This document shows, piece after piece, positions 7,133 to 16,725 of a DNA stretch of 64,000 bases (within the stretch, counting starts at the first letter, position 1; each line of letters starts with the position of its first letter). Both the position numbers and the translations under genes were made by a program. The notes under the pieces were generated by a model, which saw only the letters and a program-made list of their open reading frames with translations, had not been told where the DNA came from and did no database searches. The stretch is from Smaragdicoccus niigatensis DSM 44881 = NBRC 103563 (GTDB taxonomy: Bacteria > Actinomycetota > Actinomycetes > Mycobacteriales > Mycobacteriaceae): NCBI RefSeq assembly GCF_000380645.1, contig NZ_AQXZ01000016.1, positions 248,001 to 312,000 of the forward strand, written 5' to 3'.

Positions 7133-9628
7133 GTGAATCTGGGCCTGACTCTCGACGAACTGCCGGAGTCTCCGGACCCGGATTGGGTTTTCGATCAGTT
7201 CCTCACGTGGGTGACCGCGCAGGGCATGACGCTCTACCCGGCCCAGGAGGAGGCGATCCTCGAGCTGGCGTCGGGCTCGAACGTCATCCTCTCGACGCCG
7301 ACCGGGTCCGGAAAGTCGCTCGTCGCGCTGGCCGCGCATTTCAGTGCGGCCGCCGCCGGACAGCGCACGTTCTACACCGCGCCGATCAAGGCCCTGGTGA
7401 GCGAGAAGTTCTTCGCGTTGTGCGACGTCTTCGGCGCGGACCGAGTCGGAATGATGACCGGCGATGCTGCGGTCAATCCGGGCGCTCCCATCATCTGCGC
7501 GACCGCCGAGATCCTGGCGAACCTGGCGCTTCGCGAGGGCTCCGACGCCGACGTCGGACAGGTGGTGATGGACGAGTTCCACTACTACGCCGAACCGGAT
7601 CGCGGCTGGGCGTGGCAGGTTCCGCTCCTCGAACTGCCGAAAGCGCAATTCCTCTTGATGTCCGCGACGCTGGGCGACGTCGACTTCTTCGTGGACGATC
7701 TCACGCGCCGAACTGGTCGCTCGACCGCCAACGTCACCGGCGGTGACCGCCCCGTGCCGCTCTATTTCAGCTACTCGCTCGTCCCGATCACCGAGACGAT
7801 CGAGAACCTCCTCGAAGGCAATCAGTCACCCGTCTACATCGTCCACTTCACACAGGCAGCGGCGATCGAACGGGCGCAGGCGCTGACGAGTCTCAACCTT
7901 GCGACTCGCGCCGAAAAGGACGCGATCGCCGCGGCGATCGGAGACTTCCGCTTCGCCAAAGGCTTCGGCGCGACGTTGTCGCGGCTGGTCCGGCACGGCA
8001 TCGGCGTGCACCACGCGGGGATGCTGCCGAAGTACCGGCGGCTCGTCGAACGCCTCGCGCAACAGGGTCTGCTCAAGATCATCTGCGGCACCGACACCCT
8101 CGGCGTCGGCATCAACGTCCCGATTCGCACGGTGTTGCTGACCGGGCTCGCCAAGTACGACGGCCAGCGCACCCGGCATCTGCGGGCGCGCGAATTCCAC
8201 CAGATCGCCGGCCGAGCCGGCCGCGCCGGGTTCGACACGATGGGCAACGTCGTCGTTCAGGCACCCGATCACGAGGTCGAGAACGCCAAGGCGATCGCAA
8301 AGGCCGGCGACGACCCCAAGAAGCTCAAGAAGATCAAGCGCAAGCCCGCCCCCGAGGGCTTCGTCTCGTGGAGCGAAGGCACCTTCAACCGCCTCGTCGC
8401 GGCCTCGCCCGAACCCCTCGTGTCACGCTTTCGAGTGACCAATTCCCTTCTGCTGAATGTCATTTCACGGCCCGGTAATTGCTTTGCCGCCATGCGCAAA
8501 CTCCTCGAGGACAACCACGAGGCACGCCCTGCGCAGCGCCGCCACATCCGGCATGCGATCCGGCTCTACCGCGCGCTCCTCAACAGCGGAGTCGTGGAAC
8601 GAATGAACGAGCCCGACGAACAGGGCCGATGGGCTCGCCTGACCGTCGACCTTCAGCGAGACTTCGCACTCGATCAGCCGCTCGCACCGTTCGCCTTGGC
8701 GGTGTTCGAACTCCTCGATGCGCACTCCCATGACTTCACGCTCGACGTCATCTCGGTCGTCGAAGCGATCCTCGAAGACCCGCGCCAACTTCTCATGGCA
8801 CAACAGAGTGTCGCCCGCGGCGAAGCGGTCGCCGAGATGAAGGCCGACGGGCTCGACTACGACCAGCGGATGGCACTCATCGAGGACATCACCTGGCCGA
8901 AGCCGCTCGGCCATGAACTGCTCGAACCCGCCTTCGCGACATTTGTGGGCGGACACCCGTGGATGAGCGAGTTCTCGCCCTCGCCGAAGTCGGTGCTGCG
9001 CGAGATGATCGAGCAGTCGATGACGTTCAGTGACGTCGTGAGTCGCTACGGGCTCGCACGCTCGGAGGGCCTCGTCCTGCGCTACCTCGCCGATGCCTAT
9101 CGCGCGTTGCGCCGCACGGTTCCCGATTCGGTGCGCACCGACGAACTCGAGGAATACACCGAATGGCTCGGTGAACTGATCCGCGGCGTCGACTCGAGCC
9201 TCATCGACGAATGGGAGCGACTGACCGACCCGGCGGCTCCCGCCGTCCCCGCCGAAGCCCGCCCGATGACGGCCAATCCCAAGGCCTTCCGAGTGGCCGT
9301 ACGCAATGCGATGTTCCGGCACATCCTGCTGGCGGCGCGCAAGGACTGGTCTGCGCTCGAAGACCTACACAGTGGACTCGACGCCGACGGGTGGGAGGAA
9401 CTCCTGACGCCCTATTTCGACGAGTACGAGGTACTCGGTACCGACGGCGCAGCACGCGGCCCGAAACTGTTCCAGCTCACTGAGGGCGACGGTGTCTGGA
9501 ACGTCCGCCAGGTGCTCGCCGACCCGGATGGCGACCACGGCTGGTCGATCAATGCCGTGATCGATCTCGAGGCATCGGCCGAAAGCGAAGAAGTCGTATT
9601 CGAAGGCATCACAGTCGCCGTAGGCTGA
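7133..9628 (+). CDS. DEAD/DEAH-box (Ski2-like) helicase with DUF3516
   Basis: An 831-residue superfamily 2 helicase, presumably acting on RNA. Domain 1 has the Q-motif region (LYPAQEEAI), Walker A STPTGSGKSLVA (about residues 55-66) and the DEFH Walker B (VMDEFHYYAEP, about residue 145). Domain 2 contains GVGINVPIRTVLLTGLAKYD and the QIAGRAGRAGFD arginine-finger motif VI, both characteristic of the Ski2/HelY group. The C-terminal half (from about residue 430) is the actinobacterial DUF3516 region. The start is a GTG 10 bases after the PAC2 stop. The PhzF gene follows after only 4 bases, so the three genes form an apparent operon. Confidence 0.9.
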   Translation: MNLGLTLDELPESPDPDWVFDQFLTWVTAQGMTLYPAQEEAILELASGSNVILSTPTGSGKSLVALAAHFSAAAAGQRTFYTAPIKALVSEKFFALCDVFGADRVGMMTGDAAVNPGAPIICATAEILANLALREGSDADVGQVVMDEFHYYAEPDRGWAWQVPLLELPKAQFLLMSATLGDVDFFVDDLTRRTGRSTANVTGGDRPVPLYFSYSLVPITETIENLLEGNQSPVYIVHFTQAAAIERAQALTSLNLATRAEKDAIAAAIGDFRFAKGFGATLSRLVRHGIGVHHAGMLPKYRRLVERLAQQGLLKIICGTDTLGVGINVPIRTVLLTGLAKYDGQRTRHLRAREFHQIAGRAGRAGFDTMGNVVVQAPDHEVENAKAIAKAGDDPKKLKKIKRKPAPEGFVSWSEGTFNRLVAASPEPLVSRFRVTNSLLLNVISRPGNCFAAMRKLLEDNHEARPAQRRHIRHAIRLYRALLNSGVVERMNEPDEQGRWARLTVDLQRDFALDQPLAPFALAVFELLDAHSHDFTLDVISVVEAILEDPRQLLMAQQSVARGEAVAEMKADGLDYDQRMALIEDITWPKPLGHELLEPAFATFVGGHPWMSEFSPSPKSVLREMIEQSMTFSDVVSRYGLARSEGLVLRYLADAYRALRRTVPDSVRTDELEEYTEWLGELIRGVDSSLIDEWERLTDPAAPAVPAEARPMTANPKAFRVAVRNAMFRHILLAARKDWSALEDLHSGLDADGWEELLTPYFDEYEVLGTDGAARGPKLFQLTEGDGVWNVRQVLADPDGDHGWSINAVIDLEASAESEEVVFEGITVAVG

Positions 9629-9632
9629 CGCC

Positions 9633-10298
9633 GTGGCAATCGAGGTGACCGTTGTTCGGGTCTTCACCGCAGCGCATGGGAAGCATGGCAACGAGCTGGG
9701 AATCGTTGAGGGCGAAGGCTTTGAGCCGATCGAACGGCAAGCGTTGGCGGCCGCCCTCGGCTTCAGCGAGACGATCTTCTACGTCGACATCGGAGACGCC
9801 GCCGTCGCCCGCATCCACACTCCGACGATCGAACTCCCCTTCGCGGGACACCCGAGTGTCGGCCTTGCCTGGTGGCTTGGCCAGACGGGCAGCAACGCGA
9901 CGAGCCTCGCCCTCGCGGCGGGTGAGGTCGAATTCGAGTCTGAGAACGGCCTGACGTGGGTTAGGGCGCGCGCCGAGTGGGCACCGGAATTCACGTTTCA
10001 CCCCAAGTCCGACGCCAGCGACATCGACGAGCTGAATCCGGATGACTTCACTGAAGGCGAGCATTACGCCTGGGCGTGGACCAGCCCAGGAAACGTGCGA
10101 TCGCGGATGTTCGGACCGGGACTCGGCGTCGCCGAAGACGAGGCCACCGGCGCCGCCGCCGTCCGACTGACCACGCTCACGCGGAAGAATCTGACCATCA
10201 CGCAGGGACGCGGATCGCAGATCTTCACCAAGTGCCTGGACGACGGCTGGGTCGAACTCGGCGGCCGCACGGTGTACGACCGGACGATCCCGGTCTAA
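9633..10298 (+). CDS. PhzF family isomerase-like protein
   Basis: A 221-residue member of the PhzF/diaminopimelate epimerase-fold superfamily. The conserved acid of the active site lies in FSETIFYV (about residue 48) and the PFAGHPSVG motif is present (about residues 67-75). The C-terminal half carries the EDEATGAAAVRLT motif. It is shorter than the usual 260-290 residues, mainly in the linker between the lobes, as are the mycobacterial homologues near nrdR. PhzF relatives act on small aromatic or amino-acid-like molecules; the substrate here is unknown and phenazine synthesis should not be inferred. Its stop overlaps the convergent aminotransferase stop in the shared bases CTAA. Confidence 0.85.
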   Translation: MAIEVTVVRVFTAAHGKHGNELGIVEGEGFEPIERQALAAALGFSETIFYVDIGDAAVARIHTPTIELPFAGHPSVGLAWWLGQTGSNATSLALAAGEVEFESENGLTWVRARAEWAPEFTFHPKSDASDIDELNPDDFTEGEHYAWAWTSPGNVRSRMFGPGLGVAEDEATGAAAVRLTTLTRKNLTITQGRGSQIFTKCLDDGWVELGGRTVYDRTIPV

Positions 10299-11524
10299 AA
10301 CTCGTCGAGCGCGGCCCGGATGCGGGTCGCCAACTCCTCGACCTCGGCGTCGGTCATCACGAACGCCGGCGAGATCTGCAGCGCACCCGCACCGCACGCC
10401 CGCGTCGAAACACCGTGGCGGCGAAGCGTCTTCACGAATCCCATCGCTTTCGACGCGTCCGCGAGCTGGATGCCCGCGACCGCCCCGAGGCCACTTCGCA
10501 CTTCGGCGACCGCCGGGTGTTCGGCAAGCGGCGACAACTTCTCGTGCAGTGTCGACTCGAGTCGCTTCGCCTCGACAAGGAGGCCTTCACGCTCGATGAT
10601 GTCGAGGTTCGCGAGCGCCGCCGCCGCCCCCGCGGCATGGGCGCCATACGTGTAGCCGTGACGGAGCCAGGTTCCGCCGGCGAAGAACGGCTCGGACACT
10701 CGCGGCGCGGCGAACACCGCGCCCATCGGCACATATCCCGACGTCAGTCCCTTGGCCGTTGTCATGAGGTCGGGTTCGAGCCCGAACTTCGACGATGCGA
10801 ACCACGATCCGCCGATGCGGCCGAAGCCCGTCACGACCTCATCGGCCACGAACAGGATGTCGTTCTCGCGGCAGATCTGCCGAACCTCGGTGAGGTAGTT
10901 CTCGGGAGGCAGGTAGACACCGCCAGCGCCGATGATCGGCTCAGCGAAGAAGGCCGCGATGCGGTCGGCACCTTCGGCCTCGATGAGCGCACGCAGGGCC
11001 GACGCGTCGTCCCACGTGACCGTGCGGGCTTCCGGCATCAGGTCGCCGTAGCCCTCGCGGTTCAGCGGCAGTCCAGACAGCGACGTACCCGCCCAGTGCA
11101 TGCCGTGGTACGCCTTCTGACGGCCGACAATGAGGGTCTTCTCCGGCTTGCCCATGACAACCCAGTAGCGACGGGCCATCTTGACGGCGGTGTCGATCGA
11201 GTCCGAGCCACCGAGTGTGAACATGATCTTCGAGTTCTGAACGGGCGCGATGGTGGCCAGCCGCTCGGCGAGTTCGATGGCGGTGTCCGTCGTCAGGTCG
11301 CCGAAGTTCGAATAATGGCCGATCTTGGTCAACTGTTTCGCTACGGCATCGGCGATCTCGGCGCGGCCGTAGCCCACGTTGGTGAACCACAGGCCGGCGG
11401 TCGCGTCGAGGTACTCGTTGCCTTGGTCGTCGTAGATGCGGACGCCTTCACCGCGCGTGACGACGAATGCCCCATCCCGCTCGACCGCTCCCATATCTGC
11501 GAAACCGTGCCACAGCGCACCCAT
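10295..11524 (-). CDS. class III pyridoxal-phosphate aminotransferase
   Basis: A 409-residue PLP-dependent omega-amino-acid/pyruvate type transaminase. Seen are the phosphate-binding GGSDSIDTAVKMAR, the cofactor-stacking motif IGAGGVYLPP, the PLP-ring aspartate in ADEVVTGFGRIG and the Schiff-base lysine in TTAKGLTSGYVPMG. Family III enzymes use amines or omega-amino acids with pyruvate or ketoglutarate as acceptor; the substrate cannot be read from sequence. I chose the ATG at 11524 because GGGGGAG lies 6 bases upstream; in-frame ATGs at 11539 and 11542 would put that site inside the gene. It diverges from hrpA with a 75-base gap. Confidence 0.88.
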   Translation of the reverse strand: MGALWHGFADMGAVERDGAFVVTRGEGVRIYDDQGNEYLDATAGLWFTNVGYGRAEIADAVAKQLTKIGHYSNFGDLTTDTAIELAERLATIAPVQNSKIMFTLGGSDSIDTAVKMARRYWVVMGKPEKTLIVGRQKAYHGMHWAGTSLSGLPLNREGYGDLMPEARTVTWDDASALRALIEAEGADRIAAFFAEPIIGAGGVYLPPENYLTEVRQICRENDILFVADEVVTGFGRIGGSWFASSKFGLEPDLMTTAKGLTSGYVPMGAVFAAPRVSEPFFAGGTWLRHGYTYGAHAAGAAAALANLDIIEREGLLVEAKRLESTLHEKLSPLAEHPAVAEVRSGLGAVAGIQLADASKAMGFVKTLRRHGVSTRACGAGALQISPAFVMTDAEVEELATRIRAALDEF

Positions 11525-11599
11525 CAGAAACTCCCCCATCATCTTTCGAGCAATTGCGCGGTCCACCCCTGCCGCGCATTTCGATAACCTGTATCCAGT

Positions 11600-14500
11600 A
11601 TGTCTTCCGATCGCCAGCCACCTGGCCACCACCGAAGGCGGCCGTCCCGCCGATCTGATCCTCGCTTCGGAGGACGCCTTTCCGTTTTAACGTACGCGGA
11701 CGCATATCGCCTTTCGCGCCGGATTGAACGGATCGCGAACGACGACGACGTCGTGTCGGTGGAAAAGGCGCTGTCGCAGGCTGAGGCACGCGTCGCAGTC
11801 CGCCAGGCGGCCGTCCCCGAGATCACCTTCCCACCACAACTTCCGGTGAGCGAACGCCGCGATGACATCGCGGCCGCCATCAAGGCCCACCAGGTCGTCA
11901 TCGTCGCGGGCGAGACCGGCTCCGGTAAAACCACACAGATACCCAAGATCTGCCTCGAACTCGGCCGCGGAGTGCGTGGCGTCATCGGCCACACACAGCC
12001 GCGCCGGTTGGCCGCGCGAACAGTCGCCGAGCGCATCGCCGAAGAGCTCGGCGGCGAAATCGGCGGAGTCGTCGGATATTCGGTGCGTTTCACCGACCAC
12101 ATGTCGGACTCAACGCTCGTTCGGCTCATGACGGACGGCATCCTGCTGAACGAGATCCAGCGCGATCGAATGCTCCGCCGCTACGACACGATCATCATCG
12201 ACGAAGCGCACGAGCGCAGCCTCAACATCGACTTCCTGCTCGGCTACCTCAAGCAGCTGCTCCCCCGCCGCCCGGAACTCAAGGTCATCATCACGTCGGC
12301 GACGATCGACCCCGAGCGCTTTGCGAATCACTTTGCCGTCGATGGTGTTCCGGCGCCGATCGTGGAAGTGTCCGGGCGCACGTACCCGGTCGAGGTCCGC
12401 TATCGACCGCTGACCCTCGAGACCGAAGACGAGGTCATCGAGCTCGACGCCGTCGATGCGATCGGTACGGCAGTACAAGAACTGTTCGCGGCCGGCGATG
12501 GCGACGTCCTGGTCTTCCTATCCGGCGAGCGGGAGATCCGCGATACCGGCGACGCCCTGCGCGACCTCAAACTGCCGCGCACCGAAATCCTGCCGCTTTA
12601 CGCCCGATTGTCGATCGCCGAGCAGCATCGCGTGTTCTCCGCGCACACGGGCCGACGGGTGGTTCTCGCGACGAACGTCGCCGAAACCTCGCTGACCGTT
12701 CCCGGCATTCGCTACGTGATCGACCCCGGCACCGCACGAATCTCGCGGTACTCCAAGCGAACCAAGGTTCAGCGCCTGCCGATCGAGGAGATCTCCCAGG
12801 CGTCGGCCCGGCAGCGATCCGGCCGATGCGGACGTGTCGCGGACGGCATCTGCATCCGGCTCTATTCAGAGCAGGACTTCGAGGACCGGCCGGCATTCAC
12901 CGAGCCCGAGATTCTCCGCACCAACCTGGCCTCGGTCATTCTGCAGATGGCGAACCTCGGCCTCGGCGACGTGGCGATCTTCCCGTTCGTCGATCCGCCG
13001 GACGAACGCAACATCCGGGACGGCCTCGCCCTCCTGCACGAACTGGGTGCGATCACCGCGCCCGAAGAAGACCACATTCCTCGGCTCACGCCGATGGGAC
13101 GGCAGCTTGCCCGCCTCCCCGTCGATCCGCGAATGGCACGGATTCTCGCGCAAGGCCACGCTTCGGGCTGCCTCGCGGAAACACTGATCATCGTTTCCGG
13201 AATGTCGATTCAGGACGTGCGAGAGCGCCCGACCGAGCACCAGCAAGCCGCGGACACCGCACACGCGCGGTTCCGCGTCGACGGCTCTGACGTCCTCGCG
13301 TACCTGAAGCTGTGGGAGTACCTCACCGACCAGCGCCGAGACCTGTCGTCGAGCGCGTTCCGCCGCATGTGTCGCACAGAGTTCCTGCACTGGTTGCGAA
13401 TTCGTGAATGGCAGGACCTGCACGGACAGCTCTCCACGATCGCCAAGGACCTCGGCTGGACACCGAATACGGCTGCCGCGGCACCGAACGCCGTCCATCG
13501 AGCGGTCGTGTCAGGTCTGCTGTCGCACATCGGCGTTCGCAGTGCGGACGCCACCGATCGCGAGTACCTCGGCGCCCGCGGCGTGAAGTTCGCGATCTTC
13601 CCCGGGTCGTCGCTCGGCAAGAAGACCCCGCCGTGCGTGATGGCCGTCGAACTCGTTGAAACGTCCCGACTGTGGGGCCGCACGGTTGCGCGAATCGAAC
13701 CCGAGTGGGCCGAGGAATTCGCCGAGCACTTCGTGAAGCGCAATTACAGCGAACCTCATTGGTCGACGCGCAATGCCGCGGCTATGGCGTACGAGCGCGT
13801 GTCCCTGTACGGCGTGCCGATCGTGGCGCGGCGAGCCGTCAATTACGCGCGCATCGATCCCGAACACAGCCGCGAACTGTTCATCCGGCATGCCCTCGTC
13901 AACCGCGAGTGGGAGTCGAAGCACACTTTCCTCACCCACAACGACTCGATTCTCGAGCAGGCCTCGTCGATTGAGGATCGAGCACGTCGCCGCGGCCTCG
14001 TGGTCGATGAGGATTCGCTGTTTGCCTTCTACGACAAGCGAATTCCGAAGGACGTGGTCAGCGGACGGCACTTCGACAAGTGGTGGCGGGACGCCCGCAA
14101 GAAGCAGCCGGAACTTCTCGACTTCACGCTCGAATCGGTCATCAACGACGGTGCCGACGATGTTTCGCGTACCAGCTATCCGGGCGCGTGGCGTCAGGGT
14201 GAGATGCAGTTCGACCTCACCTACTCGTTCGAACCGGGCAGCGACACCGACGGCGTCACCGTCCGTATCCCGGCGCCGCTCATCGCGCAGGTGTCGAACA
14301 CGGGTTTCGATTGGCTCGTGCCCGGGATGCGAGAAGAACTCGTGACGGCACTCATCAAGTCGCTGCCCAAGCACCTGCGACGCCTCGTGGTCCCCGCGCC
14401 CGACTTCGCGCAGGCAGCGTTGGCGGTGATGACTCCGCGCTCGAAGCCGGTTACCGAGGCGTTGGCCCCAGAACTGTCGCGGTTGGGCGGAACGCAAATC

Positions 14501-15532
14501 CATCCGTCTGACTTCGACCTGACCGAACTGCCCGGTCACCTGCGCATGAACTTCGCGGCCGTCGCCGAGGACGGCTCGATCACCGCGCGTTCGAAGAACC
14601 TCGATGACCTCCGGCAGAACGTTGCGCCGCGGGTCGAACGTCAGGTGTCGCGCGCGACGGCACGGTTCGAGCGCGAGCCGGCGAAAGCCTGGACAGCGGA
14701 CGCCCTCGGCGACGTGCCGCGGAAGATCAGCGGCACGATTGGCGGGCACCGCGTCAACGCCTATCCCGCGCTGACCGCCGAACCCGGCGGAGTCGCCGTC
14801 CGCGTGTATTCGACGGCATCCCAGCAGACCACCGCGATGCGTGTCGGTACGCGAGCGCTCCTCAATGCGGAACTGCCGGCGAGCACCAAGTACGTCCTGG
14901 GCTCGATGTCGACGGTCGAACGTCTCGCATTGGGCCACAATCCCTCCGGCAATGCCGAGGCCTTCATCGACGACTGCCGGCGCGCCGCGATCGACGCCCT
15001 GGTTCCGCGGTGCGGCGGCTTCGCCTGGACTCCGACTGAGTACGTCGACCTGCGGAAACGCGTCGCCGCAGAGCTGCCGGACGAGGTGATTTCCGTGGTC
15101 CACGTTGCTGTCACGGTTCTCAACGAGTGGCGGAATGCGCAGGAAGCTGCGTCCGCGATGCCTGCCGCCATTCGACGAGTGTTGGAAACGCATCTGCGTT
15201 CACTCGTGTTCGACGGGTTCGCGACCGAGTTCGGCGCGGAGCGGTTGCGTGCACTGCCCCGCTATGTCGAAGCGGCGGCCGTCCGGGCAGAGAATTATGC
15301 GTCGAATGCCGGCCGGGATGCCCAACACCAGGTCGTCCTCGACAACCTCGACGCGGAATATGAAGATCTCAAGGAATCACTCCCCGCTGATCGACGCGAC
15401 GGCGCGGCCGTCGAGAACATTCGATGGATGCTCGAGGAGTTGAGGGTCAGTCTGTTTGCTCAGCGGGTCGGCACCGCGTATCCGATTTCGGAAAAGCGTG
15501 TGCGGACAGCGATCGCCGAGGCGCGGCACTGA
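11600..15532 (+). CDS. hrpA: ATP-dependent RNA helicase HrpA
   Basis: A 1310-residue DEAH-box helicase of full HrpA length. The first 85 residues are a variable basic lead. Walker A is GETGSGKTTQIPK at about residue 104 and the DEAH box is in IIIDEAHERSLN at about residue 200. SAT is motif III (ITSATIDPERF), and motif VI is QRSGRCGRVADG at about residue 405. The HA2 and OB domains follow, and the long C-terminal DUF3418 region fills residues about 700-1310. HrpA acts on mRNA and can resolve stalled translation in E. coli; the actinobacterial role is less studied. It ends 13 bases from the convergent nrdR. Confidence 0.93.
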   Translation: MSSDRQPPGHHRRRPSRRSDPRFGGRLSVLTYADAYRLSRRIERIANDDDVVSVEKALSQAEARVAVRQAAVPEITFPPQLPVSERRDDIAAAIKAHQVVIVAGETGSGKTTQIPKICLELGRGVRGVIGHTQPRRLAARTVAERIAEELGGEIGGVVGYSVRFTDHMSDSTLVRLMTDGILLNEIQRDRMLRRYDTIIIDEAHERSLNIDFLLGYLKQLLPRRPELKVIITSATIDPERFANHFAVDGVPAPIVEVSGRTYPVEVRYRPLTLETEDEVIELDAVDAIGTAVQELFAAGDGDVLVFLSGEREIRDTGDALRDLKLPRTEILPLYARLSIAEQHRVFSAHTGRRVVLATNVAETSLTVPGIRYVIDPGTARISRYSKRTKVQRLPIEEISQASARQRSGRCGRVADGICIRLYSEQDFEDRPAFTEPEILRTNLASVILQMANLGLGDVAIFPFVDPPDERNIRDGLALLHELGAITAPEEDHIPRLTPMGRQLARLPVDPRMARILAQGHASGCLAETLIIVSGMSIQDVRERPTEHQQAADTAHARFRVDGSDVLAYLKLWEYLTDQRRDLSSSAFRRMCRTEFLHWLRIREWQDLHGQLSTIAKDLGWTPNTAAAAPNAVHRAVVSGLLSHIGVRSADATDREYLGARGVKFAIFPGSSLGKKTPPCVMAVELVETSRLWGRTVARIEPEWAEEFAEHFVKRNYSEPHWSTRNAAAMAYERVSLYGVPIVARRAVNYARIDPEHSRELFIRHALVNREWESKHTFLTHNDSILEQASSIEDRARRRGLVVDEDSLFAFYDKRIPKDVVSGRHFDKWWRDARKKQPELLDFTLESVINDGADDVSRTSYPGAWRQGEMQFDLTYSFEPGSDTDGVTVRIPAPLIAQVSNTGFDWLVPGMREELVTALIKSLPKHLRRLVVPAPDFAQAALAVMTPRSKPVTEALAPELSRLGGTQIHPSDFDLTELPGHLRMNFAAVAEDGSITARSKNLDDLRQNVAPRVERQVSRATARFEREPAKAWTADALGDVPRKISGTIGGHRVNAYPALTAEPGGVAVRVYSTASQQTTAMRVGTRALLNAELPASTKYVLGSMSTVERLALGHNPSGNAEAFIDDCRRAAIDALVPRCGGFAWTPTEYVDLRKRVAAELPDEVISVVHVAVTVLNEWRNAQEAASAMPAAIRRVLETHLRSLVFDGFATEFGAERLRALPRYVEAAAVRAENYASNAGRDAQHQVVLDNLDAEYEDLKESLPADRRDGAAVENIRWMLEELRVSLFAQRVGTAYPISEKRVRTAIAEARH

Positions 15533-15545
15533 GGGTGATGTGCCC

Positions 15546-16004
15546 TTACTTCGCCTTCGTGCGGTGTTGCCGAAGATCCTGGATCTCGCGTTCGAAATCG
15601 TCGGCCGACGAGAACGACCGGTACACGGAGGCAAAGCGCAGGTAGGCCACTTCGTCGAGGTCGCGCAGCGGTCCGAGGATCGCCAATCCCACTTCGTGCG
15701 AAGGGATCTCGGCAGAACCCGAAGCCCGCACGGCGTCTTCGACCTTCTGGGCGAGCTGCATCAAGGCATCGTCGTCGACATCGCGACCCTGACATGCCCG
15801 ACGGACGCCGCGAATGACCTTCTCGCGACTGAAGGGTTCGGTGACGCCACTCCGTTTCACGACGGCGAGGACGGCGGTTTCGACGGTCGTGAAGCGGCGA
15901 CCACAGGACGGACACGCTCGGCGACGACGAATTGCAGAACCTTCCTCCGCCTCACGGGAGTCCACGACGCGGGAGTCGGGATTCCGGCAGAAAGGGCAGT
16001 GCAT
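15546..16004 (-). CDS. nrdR: transcriptional repressor NrdR
   Basis: A 152-residue regulator of ribonucleotide reductase genes. The N-terminal zinc ribbon has two CxxC pairs (MHCPFC and ACPSCGRRF), and residues about 49-139 form an ATP-cone that senses dATP/ATP ([14 protein letters not shown], then [20 protein letters not shown]). The ATG at 16004 gives the standard N-terminus. No NrdR box is seen in its own upstream region. It lies next to the SOS-controlled membrane protein and lexA, as in M. tuberculosis (Rv2718c-Rv2719c-Rv2720). The 170 bases between it and 16175 hold no other gene that I can support. Confidence 0.95.
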   Translation of the reverse strand: MHCPFCRNPDSRVVDSREAEEGSAIRRRRACPSCGRRFTTVETAVLAVVKRSGVTEPFSREKVIRGVRRACQGRDVDDDALMQLAQKVEDAVRASGSAEIPSHEVGLAILGPLRDLDEVAYLRFASVYRSFSSADDFEREIQDLRQHRTKAK

Positions 16005-16174
16005 ATCACGTCCTTTGTCGAGACCGTGGCGCTGCGGGTCGAGGAAGGAAACCGTTCCCAGCGCGCTCGGCCGTGCATGGCCAACCTTCCCAAACAATAC
16101 CCGTACGGTCCCGGGCACGCCGCCGCCCTCGTCCGCGAGCGGAAGCCACATCGGCGCCCGCTCCGGGGACACCA

Positions 16175-16522
16175 TTACCGACCACCTTCGGCTCCGGCGA
16201 CGGCCGCAGCCACCGGGAAACCACCCGGCATGCCGCCGCCCGAGGCGAAATCGGCGATCGCGACCAGGCCCACGACAACCAGCGCGGTGAGCAGCGCCGC
16301 GACGATGAGCGTCACGATGTTGATCGTCTGTTCCGGCAGCTCCTGGTGCGACTGCTCGGTGTAACCGAATGCGTTGCCGTAGGAGAACTCTCGCCGCGGC
16401 GCACGGCGCGAACGGCCGGTGTGCGCAGCGGGGCGCGAACCCCCGGCGTAGGTGCGGCGCCAGCGCTCCGGGTCGAACGGGGTGCTCGAACGGAAGTTGT
16501 GAGTGTCGATTGCGATGGTCAT
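16175..16522 (-). CDS. small SOS-controlled membrane protein divergent from lexA (DivS/Rv2719c position)
   Basis: A 115-residue protein with a basic cytoplasmic N-terminus ([18 protein letters not shown]), one transmembrane segment at about residues 69-95 ([20 protein letters not shown]), and a short Gly/Ala-rich outer tail of about 20 residues. GGGGAG lies 6 bases before the ATG. The divergent partner of lexA is Rv2719c in M. tuberculosis and DivS in Corynebacterium, SOS-induced proteins acting on cell division; the mycobacterial one carries a LysM domain after the membrane segment. No LysM is present here, and none is coded in the other frames downstream. The position, one membrane pass and SOS boxes support a damage-induced division inhibitor, by inference. 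Confidence 0.7.
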   Translation of the reverse strand: MTIAIDTHNFRSSTPFDPERWRRTYAGGSRPAAHTGRSRRAPRREFSYGNAFGYTEQSHQELPEQTINIVTLIVAALLTALVVVGLVAIADFASGGGMPGGFPVAAAVAGAEGGR

Positions 16523-16567
16523 CTCTGTCTCCCCTGTCATGAGTTGCGGCCGTTCGACCGCGGTTGT

Positions 16568-16598
16568 TCGAAACTGCGTTCGATGAACGCCTGTTCGA
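16568..16598. promoter_or_regulatory. two abutting LexA (SOS) boxes
   Basis: TCGAAACTGCGTTCGA at 16568-16583 matches the mycobacterial SOS box (TCGAAC-N4-GTTCGA) with one mismatch. ATGAACGCCTGTTCGA at 16583-16598 has the full GAAC-N4-GTTC core. The two share base 16583 and lie 46 to 76 bases before the start of the small membrane protein, so they most likely control that gene. Confidence 0.8.
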
Positions 16599-16648
16599 AT
16601 TTTGTAGCACTCCCCTCTGACAAGTGTCACGACAGATTTGGAAAAACA

Positions 16649-16664
16649 TCGAACAGATGTTTGA
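16649..16664. promoter_or_regulatory. LexA (SOS) box of lexA
   Basis: TCGAACAGATGTTTGA matches TCGAAC-N4-GTTCGA with one mismatch. It lies 61 bases before the lexA ATG and fits autoregulation by LexA. Confidence 0.85.
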
Positions 16665-16725
16665 TAACGGTGTGCCGCTGCGCTACATTCAGGTCCGACA
16701 GAGAAGCAGTGAAGGGAGACATCTC

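Noticed and set aside
6068-7648. Minus-strand open frame continuing upstream of the lipoprotein gene through the PAC2 gene and into the helicase gene
   Set aside because: The upstream 530 codons are antisense to PAC2 and the helicase. The real gene starts at the signal peptide at 6067 (or 6082).
10076-11587. A 503-codon plus-strand frame antisense to the aminotransferase
   Set aside because: The minus-strand frame has all PLP motifs; the plus-strand product is Arg/His-rich and unrelated to any family I know.
16005-16174. Possible missing LysM domain or frameshifted end of the SOS membrane protein
   Set aside because: Neither of the two other minus-strand frames in this stretch shows a LysM pattern, so I read it as non-coding leader of nrdR.
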